A stretch of 64,000 bases of DNA from Monoplex corrugatus (lineage: Eukaryota > Mollusca > Gastropoda > Littorinimorpha > Ranellidae): assembly GCA_030674185.1 (NCBI GenBank), contig CM060315.1, positions 88,384,415-88,448,414 on the forward strand. The letters run 5' to 3'. A model generated the notes under the pieces. That model saw nothing but the letters and a program-made list of their open reading frames with translations, was not told the origin of the DNA and ran no database searches. This document shows, in pieces, positions 1 to 36,645 of the stretch (within the stretch, counting starts at the first letter, position 1; every line of letters starts with the position of its first letter). The position numbers were made by a program, and so were the translations under genes.

Positions 1-438
1 GAGATTACAGCTCTTCACAATGGCTTGGGCTTAAACACTGATAATGTTAACATTCCGTCTGTTTTGTGTCTGGTTGTTAACAACACAAGGCACTCACAAC
101 TTTAGATCTTCTCTTGTCTGTCCAACACTTTTTCGGTAGTTGTCAGCAGTGTCAGCTTGATATGTGGTATGGGGATGAGTGTAAATGGCCAGATACTTTG
201 GATATATTGTTTTTTGAAAGCTACATGTTGCAGTAATGATGGAGTTGTTATTTCTCAAAACACGTTCACATAGATTACTTGCACACGCATACGCAAACAC
301 AGAGAAGAAAGAATCTATAACTATTTCAGTGTTATCAGTTGGTCTGTGTGGGTAACTTGTGAAGCAACAGAGGTGATAATTTTTATACCAAATAAACCAG
401 TGAGCATATACAATGTTGTAGTGCCTGTGTTATTTCAG
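1..438 (+). other. NIPBL intron (left edge)
   Basis: No gene seen; it ends in the acceptor TTATTTCAG before the first visible exon. Confidence 0.6.
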
Positions 439-25035
<24,597 letters not shown>

Positions 25036-25704
25036 TTGTAAGCTGGTTGTTGTTGGCGTGCTGACTGTTGTTATTCTCTCTCCTGCGTCACGAGCTGTGT
25101 ACATACCTGTATATGAAAAACACTCAGCCCTCATCTCTTTCTGCTGGCCTCTCTGCTCTTTGAGGCGTTGGATTCTGCGTTACTGTTCACACATTCGGTT
25201 CTTGGGGAGGGGAGCAGATTGATGTGTGAGCATGTGGAAAGGGTGGGTTATGAGTGCATGTATTCACCTTACTGTTGTCTGGTAGTGTGAGAGAGAGAGA
25301 GAGAGTGGGGTGGGGTATGATTTAAGTTCGTTCATTCAGAATTTGTTCTTTGTTAAAATGGTTGAAATTCGTTTTCATGTTCAGATTCTGTTGTGTTTCT
25401 TCGTTGTTTGTGGGTTTGTTTGTTTTTTTGTTTGTTTTTTTTTTTTTGGTTTATGCCATATTGATGACTGTACAAATCAGATTTGTCTGGATGAAAAATG
25501 AAGTGCAGTGTATATTCAGGTGTACTAGTATGTATTTATTACTACCCGAAGTTTTCTATTTTTGACGGTGTTGAAACAGACATCTCCTGCAGCAAAAACA
25601 ATATGTGTCGCTCATCTCTCTCTTTGTTCATCTCTGTTGTTGTTCACCATGTGCATTTCTCATGTCAGAACAAAACAAGAAAAAATCTGCAAAAAGTGAT
25701 TAAA
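25036..25704 (+). other. NIPBL 3' UTR region, candidate poly(A) signal
   Basis: AT- and T-rich sequence after the stop. The only poly(A)-like hexamer I see nearby is ATTAAA at 25699-25704. No AATAAA was found in the first kilobase. The end is therefore a guess. Confidence 0.3.
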
Positions 25705-25909
25705 ATTACAATATACTTGAACCTGCGTCTGGTGCTGTGTTCTTTGTTCCATTGTTTGTGTGCTTGTTTGCCTATTCCAACACATAACATTCATAGATTG
25801 TTAGCAAAATACTGTAATCATTGATCAGTTAGTCCTGTGAGTGTTTGGTCATTTTTGACCTACAGACATTTCTGTGCCTTTTTTCTCATTTATAACCAGT
25901 GGACTTGGT

Positions 25910-26175
25910 GCGAGTGATGGGATGCAGCAGCAGCTAGGATCCTCATCTCTGTGTCTTTAGGGCACAGCAGCAACCGGTTCAAGCATACTCCGTTTATGAG
26001 TAGTATCACTAAAATGTTTCAGTTTCGATTTCTCAAGATGATGTCTCCGCGCTCGGAATGAATTCCATATGCACTATCGTCACAAATGCCATGTGACGGA
26101 GAAAATCCAGAATGATCACGGCACAAGTCTTAAACCTGTACATAAACCCAAGAGCCGGTCAGGTCCTGAGGTTCT
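25910..26175 (+). repeat. SINE-like head plus family C tail
   Basis: A B-box-like CCGGTTCAAGC near 25975 is followed by the family C block (GGAATGAATTCCATATGCAC, 'atccagaatgatcacggc', AGGTCCTGAGG) shared with 1780-1975 and 40025-40175. Confidence 0.5.
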
Positions 26176-27355
26176 ACCTAGATCCATAATCCTGGGGTTG
26201 TATGGGAGTGAGGTCACAGAAACCTCAACTGTTCCAGGGGCCAGTACTATAAGGGCAGTGCCCATCCCCTTTTGTTCACTTGAAATTCTTATTCATATTT
26301 GTATTCTTTTCTTTTTTTTTTTTTTTTTAACCAAGACTTCAGAAAGGCAAGAAGGCTAATTGGTCTTCAAGGGGTAGGACCTGGGAAATCAACTTATCTT
26401 TCCAATGATTTATACCAAGGCAGCCAGGCAATGCCTTGCTCTTCACAATTTTGAACTGCCGTGTGATCTTCAGCGTGCGCAGCCTGAAGACACACGAGCT
26501 CGACTCGTTTTTCTCCCCTTCCGAAGGACTAGACGTTCAGTTCGATTTTCCGTTCAAACTGAGGAGAAAAGTTGAGGCCTCTATGAGGAGCAAACCCAGG
26601 AACCTTGAGTTTAGTCTGAACCATTCTGCCACTCTTCTCCCTAAAATGTTAAAATCTGTCGGTCATATTGCATGGGCCCAACTGCAAAGAACAAGCTGAG
26701 AACCAAGTCCGCTGGAAGAGTGCTGTTATGGCCCTGTGCTCCCCAAGGAGCTTTCAGTTTGTAAATGTAACAAAACTGTCGGCCTGTTTTCAATCTTCTG
26801 TTTTTGTACGAGTCCTTGAGCATGTCTTTTCACAGCTCATGAGTCACCTTGAAGCCAGTAATTTCCTTGAATTTTTTTCAGTCAGCCTATCATAAAGTCT
26901 AGACTACGGAAACTGCATTGGTAGTGATAAATCTGCAGGCTTTCAAAACTGAAAAGTTTTTGATCTATTCTTACTAGATATTTCACGTCATGATGTCAAG
27001 ACTGTCATGCACATTTGGCTGCATTGAAACTGTTTTTGAGCGAATTGAGTCAAACTTTTCTGCCAGCTTTAGTCTGATGTTATCTTTGGCATTATGTCGG
27101 TTCCATCTGTGCTGAAATACGGGGTCCGACTGGGTTCTGTTCTGGCTCAATTCTCTTCACTTTCTGCTTTGCTTTGTTATCAAACAATCAGGAACACTAT
27201 CATTTCTGTGTTAATCACTCAACTGCGCCACTCAGCTTTCCCAAAAGACATCTCAAGCACTTCAAGAGAAGTTGAAGACACCATTGAGAACGTGGTTACC
27301 TGAAAGAAAGCAGTACAACAACATCATCCACAGAACTCATTCACAAAATCAATTC
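26176..27355. other. Intergenic, no gene recognised
   Basis: Contains a 17-bp T run near 26320. The short open frames have no recognisable motif. Confidence 0.5.
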
Positions 27356-27522
27356 TTAACCCTTTGTCTCCTTCACCCTATCCACCAGCGTTCAGCATTG
27401 TCAACTATGAGAGCAAAGGAAAACCTTGACCCTTTTACTCTCACCCTGCAGGAAGCTGGTGGATAGGGTGAGGGAATGGAAGGTTTTTGCAGCTGGTGGA
27501 TAAGATGAAGTGGAAGGGTTAA
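27356..27522 (+). mobile_element. TTAA palindrome family, copy 3
   Basis: TTAA at both ends. Left outer arm CCCTTTGTCTCCTTCACCCT; centre CTGCAGGAAGCTGG; right arm GTGGATAGGGTGAGGG; final arm diverged. Intact overall nested layout. Confidence 0.85.
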
Positions 27523-27689
27523 AAAAGTAAGACCATGATGTCTGAGACTGCACTATATAACCTGAGGCAAATCTGCATGGAATCCAGTGATGAATCCCTG
27601 TCTGAAGAAGTTCATGTTAACTACCTTAGCAAAATCCTATATTATGTCCAACTACATAAAGTGATCAAGGTCTGCCAATTCTTTTCATA

Positions 27690-28230
27690 GATACCACAAG
27701 CTGTGTGTGTCTTTCACTCCATCTAAACAAGACTACTGTTACACTTACAGTGTAACTCGCTCTTAATGCTTTCTAAGGTAACCACCTACCCCAACCAATC
27801 CAAAACGGTACAGTTCAACTTGTTCTACTGGCAAGTAAACGGTGCAGTGCAAACTCTTGCGAAAACAATACTGGCTTCCAGTGAAAGCAAGAATTAAGTA
27901 CACTGCTTTCAATTTCTATATTTCAATGCCATGCTAATATACATTCATTGCCAGCTTCTCTCATTGGCAACATCACCAAATCAATGGCAGGGCCAGCAAA
28001 GGCTGGAACAAATGGAGGAGGACAACCCTTTCAGCGTCATTGACAGCAGATGCTACCACCACACCCAGTGAAGTCAAGCCAATAGTAGAGACAGATGAGC
28101 CAACATACAAATTGGATTTCCTCCTGCCTTACAAACCTCCCAAAACTCACGTCAGGTACCTTCTCTTGACTTACCTGCATTTTCTCCAAGCACTTGCAGA
28201 AAGAAATCCTCTTCTGTTTTTAGTTTAACC
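27690..28230 (+). pseudogene. Non-LTR retrotransposon (LINE) RT remnant
   Basis: Around 27862-27900 the frame reads YWLPVKARIKY, a very common LINE RT C-terminal motif (HWLPVxxRIxYK). Surrounding frames are broken. Fragment only. Confidence 0.55.
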
Positions 28231-28279
28231 ATGGAATGCTCTTCCAGTTTCTGAAGATACATATAAAGCAGTTATCGCT

Positions 28280-29400
28280 TGGCTTCACACACTTACCATG
28301 TTGGATTGTGGCACCAGTAGGTTGCTCTGTCTTGGCTTAACTTTAATAGTGGCCAGTACTGGTATGAACTGAAAATAGCTTGCACAGGGCGTTATGGTTA
28401 ACCTTTTTCTTCCCACACCCTATCCACCAACTGCAAAAACTTGACTGACCCCTCACCCTATCCACCAGCTTTCTGCAGGAGGCTGATGGATAGGGTGAGG
28501 GAGTCAAATGGTTCAGTTTTTGGTTTGCTAACATGGTTGACAATGCTGGTGGACTGGGTGCGGGAGTCAAAGGGTTAAGTTCCAGCAACCCATGTACATG
28601 TTCATTCCTCACAGTGCCATCACTACGAATAGACGTGTTAAAGCTGACCAACATCATCTCCATCCAAGTTTTCACTCTGTCTCGCTCTTTTCTATGCTGT
28701 ATCCTGTTAGTGCTTAATCTTTACGTGGCCTAGTGGACCCTGCACCCTTCTTTGGAGTGGGGGTGGGGGAGATAAGATCTTCCAAAACTAATACTGGGGG
28801 CAACAATGCAACTAAAGTCCCAACTTCACATGCTCAAACTGATGCTGACAATACTACTTTGACACTTAGTTGAACTTGTCCACAAGTGTTGGGTGCAGAG
28901 AGACATTCGCTTTTAGAAACCCCTGCCTTACTGAGCAGCTCACTCGTGGAGATGTCAGGAGTGCCTTTAGATTAAATATCCCCCACCTTTTGGAAGTTCT
29001 GTGCTATGAATTCCCTCTTTTATGTCATTCTCTTTGTTTCTGCCTTGCTTCTATGCTTTCTGTCATCTGTTTCTATCACCTTGTCTTGCTGGTCCATTCA
29101 CCTGTGTGTGTTCTATACAGCCTTCATACTTTCTCTTAGGGTTTATGATTGGTACATGTATTTACTGCAATTTTGGCTCTTGGGAAATGTGATGTTCAGA
29201 AACAATTTTAGGCCAGTTTTGTATGTGCTGTTGTCCTCAGTCATGTTAACATTTATATTCAGATATGGTTTTTGACCCTCTGGTGATAAATTGCAGGAAT
29301 GGTCAACGCCAGGCGCATATCTTTAGATAATGTGTGCAATTGCATTGATATGCGTGCTTGATTTTAATTTTCTTTTTTTTTCAACGAGTTCTATACATTT
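28280..29400 (+). repeat. Dispersed repeat (family D), main copy
   Basis: Aligns in pieces with 11380-12480 (minus its TTAA insert) and with 30195-30400: GTGGCACCAGTAGGTTGC / GTGGTGCCAGTAGTTTGC, CTGGTATGAACTGAAAATAG / TTGGTATGAACTGAAAGTAG, GCCATCACTACGAATAGACG / GCCATCACCACAAATGGACG. Interrupted at 28398-28578 by palindrome copy 4. Confidence 0.72.
28398..28578 (+). mobile_element. TTAA palindrome family, copy 4
   Basis: TTAA at 28398-28401 and 28575-28578. Outer arms CCTTTTTCTTCCCACACCCT and GGTGGACTGGGTGCGGGAGT; inner turn TTTCTGCAGGAGGCTGATGG. The two outer arms come from different sub-versions. Confidence 0.85.
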
Positions 29401-29989
29401 TTAAATAGTTAAGCCCTGATATGGCTCTGCACAATCGGCATGGTTTTAAACAATGATAAGAAAGAAGTAAATAAATAATAAACACATTCATCCCATAGGA
29501 GCTGAGAGCGGGAGGGCAGTCATTTCCTTCTGCAACTATCTTGCTCGAACTGCCATTGAACTTCCTAACAGAGGCTTGACTATTGTAGAACATAATGCTA
29601 ATCCTTTTCAAAAGTTTATAAGCAGGAATCGACTCATACTGGGCTGCTACACATCATGGCAGTCATGAGACTTTGTCTCGTTTGGATTCTTTTTTGAAAC
29701 AGAGAGAAATGAAGAGCATGTGGGGCCAGTTTTAATACTCAGACTGGAGTTAGCGAGAACTGACAGGTAACCATGAGACTCTATGGGAAGTGTGTGGTAA
29801 CATAGACCTGGGCAATTTCATGTCATTGGCTTGTCTGGAGATGCTGACGACCTCAGCCCCAAGCTTGATGAGACTCACTGGACTTACAGCAGAAATGATA
29901 ACGTTTCTTCTCATAATGTTTTTTTTAATTTTTTTTGTGTGTGTATATAGAAGTCTTTAAGAGGAGTGGAGGGGAGATAGGTGATTTTC

Positions 29990-30450
29990 CAAATTGTTTT
30001 TACTCAATTCAATTTCAACAAATCTTTCAGCTTCAAAGGGCTTTTCCCCCTGATCCCTGCCGAGGCATTGACCCAGGATCCCAGACTCTGGATCCTGCCA
30101 AATCTATTTGTTTTTTGCAAAAAAATATTTTCATGCCTGCTACAGGGCAAGTTGTGTTGAATCTCCACCAGCAGATGTGTTGCGTGGACATTATATTTGG
30201 TTTCATAGGCTGCACTATGTCTCATTGTTTGCATTGTGGTGCCAGTAGTTTGCCTGTATCTGCCTAATTTCAATAGGAGGTAATATTGGTATGAACTGAA
30301 AGTAGCCAGCGCATGCACGTAACCCAGAAGAGGCACTGTTACACTCATTCCTTTCACCGCCATCACCACAAATGGACGTATTTCAGCTGACCATCTACAA
30401 AGGGAATGGAGGGGGGTGCATAGGGTGAACTCTGGTAGTGTCACGAGAGG
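29990..30450 (+). repeat. Dispersed repeat (family D), partial copy without the palindrome insert
   Basis: Matches 28280-28397 and 28579-28660 across what is a 181-bp gap relative to the longer copy. Confidence 0.6.
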
Positions 30451-30594
30451 AGAACCTCCCTATATACAAGACGTGTTACAGGAAAAAAAATAACATATTT
30501 GCAAACTGCATCGACTACATCCTTCACACAGGCGCCTCAATCTGGACCTGACCTGAATAAGTGTCCGCCTCTGCAATGGATCTTCTGGAGCCTC

Positions 30595-31010
30595 TGGTTC
30601 CAACCCATCATCATCATCATGTGCCCTGCCTCATGGTCCCCAACCCATCATCATCATCCATGTGCCCTGCCTCATGGTCCCAACCCACCATCATCAATCA
30701 TGTGCCCTGCCTCATGGTCCAAACCCATCATCATCATGTGCCCTGCTCATGGTCCAACCCATCATCATGTGCCCTGCCTCATGGTCCAACCCACCATCAT
30801 CATCATGTGCCCTGTCTCATGGTCCAACCCATCATCATCATGTGCCCTGCCTCCTGGTCCAACCCATCATCATCATGTGCCCTGACTCATGGTCCAACCC
30901 ACCATCATCATCATGTGCCCTGACTCATGGTCCAACCCACCATCATCATCATGTGCCCTGCCTCATGGTCCAACCCATCATCATCATCATGTGCCCTGCC
31001 TCATGGCATT
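30595..31010 (+). repeat. Tandem array of about 36 bp (11 copies) with internal (ATC)n
   Basis: The unit holds CATCATCATCATGTGCCCTG and CCTCATGGTCCAACC. The number of ATC triplets varies between units, giving lengths of about 33-39 bp. Confidence 0.95.
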
Positions 31011-31500
31011 GGTGATCATGGCCCTCCATATACATCTATCCCTTGGTCATGATTTTTCTTGGGAAAATACGATGGTGGTTTCCCGTTGCTTTCTATCAGT
31101 TTGTGTACGGACCCTCCCTCTGCCAGCCTTTGTCATTCCCACGACAACCTACAAGGCAGTAGGGGTGATTTTTCTTTCAGGGTTTACTTCCTTAGCCTTA
31201 TTCTCTCCCAAGATGACACAAAGCAATAGTGCTATTTCGTACCCACAGCTGGGGGTCTGGTTCTTGGGCAAAAGGGCATGTCCACACGCCGATGGGCCTG
31301 TGTCCCGCACATCTGGGGGCCAGACCTCCTCCGAGTCCCTCGAGTTTAGCCCGAGTCTGTGAGGTGCTCAGTTAAGACATGTGACCACGAGGAGGCACAA
31401 CGTAGGGCTTGCTGATGGAGAGGCTATGTACTGACAGAGCACAGACTTACGCATTCTGCTCTCCTTTTCGCATATCTGCAAGCAGCAGCGCTAGTCATCG
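31011..31500 (+). other. Unresolved, possibly repeat-derived segment
   Basis: Contains TTTTTCTTGGGAAAATACGA and GGTTTCCCGTTGCTTTCT, reminiscent of dispersed repeats in animals, but I cannot assign a family. No gene seen. Confidence 0.35.
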
Positions 31501-31855
31501 ATGCAGGCTAGAAGCGAGAGGTGACAAGCACGCAGTCACAAGCCAACACACTAGACACATCTCATCAGCCAACTGACACATCCATGATAGACATACTTGC
31601 ATCCAAATTATGAAATTGTCTCCCACAAACATGGTCTCCCGTCCACAACCCAGAAACTTGTGGGACCAACATGCTGTTGACAGACTTGGACCACGTCCCG
31701 AGTTATCGCCTTCCTTCCTTCTTTTCCGCATCCTGTCAAAATCTCGCTCAGGAGTGACACACTCCAATCATCAGCTCCTGCATTAGACAAATGGCTGTCA
31801 TGTATCAGCACTTGCCATCGCATCAACCAGATACCCCTCAAAAGCGGAGGAGAGA

Positions 31856-32000
31856 AAGCAATGTGTTCGTCAGATCAACCACCTTAGAGCTGGACTTCTA
31901 GGAAATCATCATCATCACTTCTTTCAAGCGCAAGGGTACTGAATCCCTTCACAACCACAAATAGAAGGCATGAGTGTTTTGGTACTACAAGGAATCGGTA
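31856..32000 (-). repeat. Left arm of a large inverted repeat (LINE-derived)
   Basis: Its reverse complement matches 32992-33140: TTCTATTTGTGGTTGT, CCCTTGCGCTTGAAAGAAG, GGTGGTTGATCTGACGAACA. Confidence 0.85.
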
Positions 32001-32274
32001 GATTCAATACACCCCTCCAATAACGAGTGTGCCAGTTTTATGGCTAGCTTTACTTGAAGCAGGATCAAGCAATATCCGAGGTTACTGCTCCACATGTAAG
32101 CAGATAACGAGGCCAGAATTTACAGATAACGTTCTCTTTCAGGAAAGATCACAAGTAAGTCTCAGACTGAGACCGCTTGGAAAAATGCCACATGAGCCTC
32201 TGGACATTCCATTGACGGGGGAGTCCATAGCGACATTTCATAGAAAATCTACTTCATACGACAGCTAAAAAAAA

Positions 32275-32322
32275 TTGTAAAAAAAGAAAAGAAAAGAAAG
32301 GAAAAGAAAAGAAAAAGGGAAA
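32275..32322. repeat. (GAAAA)n-like purine tract
   Basis: Repeats of GAAAA/GAAAG. Confidence 0.9.
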
Positions 32323-32394
32323 AACTATGCAGTCATGATAATTAAAAACTCATTCACAATTAACCAGAGTAGGCCAATGCAGACTGAGTGGTAC

Positions 32395-32960
32395 AATAAT
32401 GCCAGCACAGCGTGGACCCAATGCCAGCACAGCGTGGACCTAATGCAACACAGAGTGGACCCAATGCCAGCACAGTGTGGACCTAATGCCAGCACAGCAT
32501 GCCTAATGCCAGCAGAGCGTGGACCCAATGCCAGCATAGCATGGACCTAATGCCAGCACAGCATGGCCCTAATGCCAGCACAGCATGGACCTAATGCCAG
32601 CATAGCATGGCCCTAATGCCAGCCAGCATGGCCCTATGCAGCACAGCATGGACCTAATGCCAGCACAGCATGGCCCTAATCCCAGCATAGCATGGACCTA
32701 ATGCAGCACAGCGTGGATCCAATTCCAGAACAGCGTGGACCCAATGCCAGCACAGCGTGGACCCAATGCCAGCACAGCGTGGACCTAATGCCAGCACAGC
32801 GTGGAACCAATGCCAGCACAGCGTGGACCCAATGCCAGCACAGCGTGGACCCAATGCCAGCACAGCATGGACCCAATGCCAGAACAGCGTGGACCCAATG
32901 CCAGAACAGCGTGGACCAATGCCAGCACAGCATGGACCAATGCCAGCACAGTGTGGCCCA
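32395..32960 (+). repeat. 22-bp tandem array (about 26 copies)
   Basis: Unit ATGCCAGCACAGCGTGGACC plus CA or TA. Variants GCATGG/GCGTGG and some deletions near 32625. It is enclosed by the inverted repeat 31856-32000 / 32992-33140. Open frames here are artefacts. Confidence 0.96.
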
Positions 32961-33029
32961 AACAACCAGAATGATGTGCATGCAAGTATTTAACACTAGT
33001 ACCAAGACACCCATGCATTCTATTTGTGG

Positions 33030-33460
33030 TTGTTAAGGGATTCCTACCCTTGCGCTTGAAAGAAGACGTGATGTGGAGGATTTCCGAAAAGCCCAGCTCC
33101 TAGGTGGTTGATCTGACGAACATATTGCTTTCTGAACTAATGAAAGTGTCCTGGAAGAACTTGATACCACCAGAAAACTATTAGCAGACATCAACAAGAG
33201 AAGACCGAAATACATTGGCCATGTGTCACACAACAAAAACATGGACCTCATGGCAACCATCTTTCAAGGAAAAACAGTGCAAAAAGGAAGGATGGCAGAC
33301 CTCCAATCTCATACATCGAGAACATAACCAACATCAGTGGCCTAAATATTCAAGAAATTGTCCACAAAAGTCACGACAGAGCGGCCTGGAGGGAGATAGC
33401 GGTGTCCAGGTATGCATCGGCCAACACTGAATCCAGTGACACCAACAGGTAAGACAGGTG
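33030..33460 (+). pseudogene. LINE reverse transcriptase C-terminal remnant
   Basis: The frame around 33155-33300 reads RKLLADINKRRPKYIGHVSH, then NMDLMATIFQGK; later pieces read GLNIQEIVHKSHDRAAWREI. This is the usual LINE C-terminal order (R..YIGHV, LM..I.QGK, DR..WR). Frames are broken and the 5' part is missing. Confidence 0.72.
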
Positions 33461-33469
33461 AGGTGACAA

Positions 33470-35190
33470 GACTACTCCATGGTTTGAGACCACTTGACAA
33501 TATTGTACTCCATGGTTTGAGACCACTGGACAAGACTGTACTATATACTCCATGGTTTGAGACCACTTGTCAAGACATAACTCCATGGTTTGAGACCACT
33601 TGTCAAGACATAACTCCATGGTTTGAGACTACTTGACAATACTGCATGCACTCCATGGTTTGAGACCACTTGTCAAGACATAACTCATGGTTTGAGACTA
33701 CTTGACAAGACTACTCCGTGGTTTGAGACCATTTGACAAGACTGACCGTACTCCATGGTTTGAGTTGAGACCACTCGACAAGACTGTAGGCCCTACTCCA
33801 TGGTTTGAGACCACTTGACAAGACTACTACATTGTGTGAGACCACTTCAGCATATTGTACCCCATGGTTTAAGACCGCTTGACAAGATTACTACGTGGTT
33901 TCAGATCACTCGACAAGACTGTACTCCATGGTTTGAGTTGAGACCACTCGACAAGACTGTACTCCATGGTTTGAGACCACTTGACAAGACTGACTGTACT
34001 CCATTTGTTTGAGACCACTTGACAAGACTGACTGTACTCCATGGTTTGAGACCACTTGACAAGACTGTACTCTATGGTTTGAGACCACTTGACAAGAGTG
34101 ACTGTACTCCACGGTTTGAAACCACTTGATAAGACTGTACTCTATGGTTTGAGACCACTTAATAATACTGTACTCTATGGTTTGAGACCACTTGATAAGA
34201 CTGTACTCTATGGTTTGAGACCACTTGATAAGACTGTACTCCATGGTTTGAGTTGAGACCACTCGACAAGACTGTACTCCATGGTTTGAGTTGAGACCAA
34301 TTGACAAGACTGTACTCAATGGTTTGAGACCACTTGATAAGACTGTACTCTATGGTTGAGATCACTTGATAAGACTGTACTCCATGGTTTGAGACCACTT
34401 GATAAGACTGTACACCATGGTTTGAGACCACTTGATAAGACTGTGTGACTGTACTCCATGGTTTGAGACCACTTGATAAGACTGTGACTATACTCCATGG
34501 TTTGAGACCACTTGATAAGACTGTGACTGTACTCCATGGTTTGAGACCACTTGATAAGACTGTGACTGTACTCTATGGTTTGATACCACTTGATAAGACT
34601 TTGACTGTACTCCATGGTTTGAGACCACTTGATAAGACTGACTGTACTCCATGTTTTGAGACCACTTGATAAGACTGTGACTGTACTCTATGGTTTGAGA
34701 CCACTTGATAAGACTGTGACTGTACTCCATGGTTTGAGACCACTTGATAATACTTTGACCGTACTCCATGGTTTGAGACCACTTGATAAGATGACTTACT
34801 CTGGTTGATCTGAAGACTGTGACTTACTCCATGGTTTGTAAACACTTGATAAGACTTTGACTGTACTCCATGGTTTGTAGAACACTTGATAAGACTTTGA
34901 CTGTACTCCATGGTTTGTAGAACACTTGATAAGACTGTGACTGTACTCCATGGTTTGAGACCACTTGATAAGACTGACTGTACTCCATGGTTTGAGACCA
35001 CTTGATAAGACTGACTGTACTTCATGGTTTGAGACCACTTGATAAGACTGTGACTGTACACCATGGTTTGAGACTGTGACTGTACACCATGGTTTGAGAC
35101 TGTGACTGTACTCCATGGTTTGAGACTGTGACTGTACTCCATGTTTTGAGACTGTGACTGTACTACATGGTTTGAGACCACTTGATAAGA
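33470..35190 (+). repeat. 33-39-bp tandem array (about 45 copies)
   Basis: Unit: CTCCATGGTTTGAGACCACT, then TGATAAGACTG with or without GTGACTGTA. The left part carries TTGACAAGACTG, the right part TTGATAAGACTGTGACTG; the right edge has short units lacking the ACCACTTGATAAG part. Confidence 0.95.
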
Positions 35191-35474
35191 CTGTGCTTTA
35201 TGTTTACTTTCACAATATGTCCCGGCTGAAGAAACGCAGACGCCTGTGGTTTTGGTCAAGAATTGTTAGCAACACCCTCAATGACACATCTGTAAATTCT
35301 ATCACCCACAAAGTGATTGAAATTTGACTGTGTGGTCCCTTTCTTCCGAACGAGCTAATAGCATGTTCATTTGTGGGTAGGGCAAATTGAGATTTAAAAT
35401 CACGTACTAATTTTTGGACTGACGTGTGTTCAAACCCGTGACTGCCCACACAGAATTCACTTTAAATTGCCACG

Positions 35475-35745
35475 CGATTGTCCAGAAAAAGAACTTATTG
35501 CTTTACCAACTAACAGCTGTCTGCGTTTAAAAGAAAGAGGCAGACCAAGGAAGACCAGATCAATGGCATGAAGGGAAACTTGACATTACATGGCATTGAA
35601 TTATCACGCGATTGTCTAGAAAAAGAATATATCACTTTACCAACGAACAGTTGTCTGGGTTTAAAGAAAGAGGCAGACCAAGAAGACCAGATCGATGGCA
35701 TGAAGGGAAACTTGACATTACATGGCATCACTCTTCTCCAGGCTT
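35475..35745 (+). repeat. Two-copy tandem duplication (about 125 bp)
   Basis: CACGCGATTGTCYAGAAAAAGAA, ACAGYTGTCTG, AGAGGCAGACCAAG and GGCATGAAGGGAAACTTGAC occur twice. The phrase RGRPRRP in one frame hints at a LINE C-terminus. Confidence 0.85.
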
Positions 35746-35869
35746 CAGATCACTGACGACTACCCAGGCTTTCTGCTCGTGATGCCCATGATGGCAGGCC
35801 CTATAAACAGAGAGACAAACCATAAAGAAGAACAAATGTGCTAAAATCACGACCATTCTATCAGAGAGT

Positions 35870-36335
35870 GTGGCAGCCTGCAATCTTGAGTGAAATCGGA
35901 GTTTGTTCAAGAGGGATTCATTGTGCATGGACAATTTCATATGCGCTCCTCTCAAAATTTGTCAGGAGTTATCAGACTCACACCTTGAATTTTCCCTTGA
36001 AACGTTGAGGGAAACAGGAAGTATGAGACACTGACACTGCCACAATGATTGAAGAATTAAGATGGAATTGGAGTTTGTTCAAGAGGGTCCATATGCTCTT
36101 TTCCCAAATTTGCCACAAGTTACAGGATCTAGCAGACTCCTCGAGCCTTTGTTTGAAATGTTCAGGAGGAACGGGACATACTAAACACTGACAGCATCAG
36201 ACAGACCGGAGCACTAAGATGGGGATATGGAATTTATCCAAGAAGAATTCATAGCACTCAGACACTACCATATGAGCTCCATCCAACTATGCCAGTAACT
36301 GATCACCTGGAAGACTCCTTGAGCAACAGAAAACC
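35870..36335 (+). repeat. Degenerate tandem repeat (about 150 bp, 3 copies)
   Basis: Ordered landmarks recur: GGAGTTTGTTCAAGAGGG, CATATGCGCTCC / CATATGCTCTT / CATATGAGCTCC, AGACTCC, 'gaacgggacatac'-like, 'acactgacag'. Confidence 0.7.
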
Positions 36336-36476
36336 CTTGGCTCTGACAAGGTAAGATGGGCAGTGCACAAGCCAACTTTTGTACTGTGAGGTGGAACTTA
36401 AGACAGAAGTTATTGAATGCACAAAGACTCAGGAAGGTGAACAGGGAGATTGGGTATCCATCAGTAACATCTAAAA

Positions 36477-36477
<1 letters not shown>

Positions 36478-36509
<32 letters not shown>

Positions 36510-36645
36510 TTGTGTGTGTGTGTTTGTGTTGTGTTTTGTTTTGTTTTGTTTGTTTTTAAAGAGGGCAAGTGATGCTGAAAGGAAACGGAAAAAACAAAAA
36601 AAAAAAAAAAAAACAGAAGGGGGGGGGGGGGGGGGGGGGGGGGGA
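36478..36645. repeat. (CT)n, (GT)n, poly-A and poly-G cluster
   Basis: CT run, GT/GTTTT run, A run (about 17) and a G run of about 27 bases at 36617-36643. Poly-G length is unreliable in assemblies. Confidence 0.95.

Noticed and set aside
32654..33036. Open frames on both strands of the 22-bp array
   Set aside because: Same artefact: short stop-free unit, both strands open, no homology.
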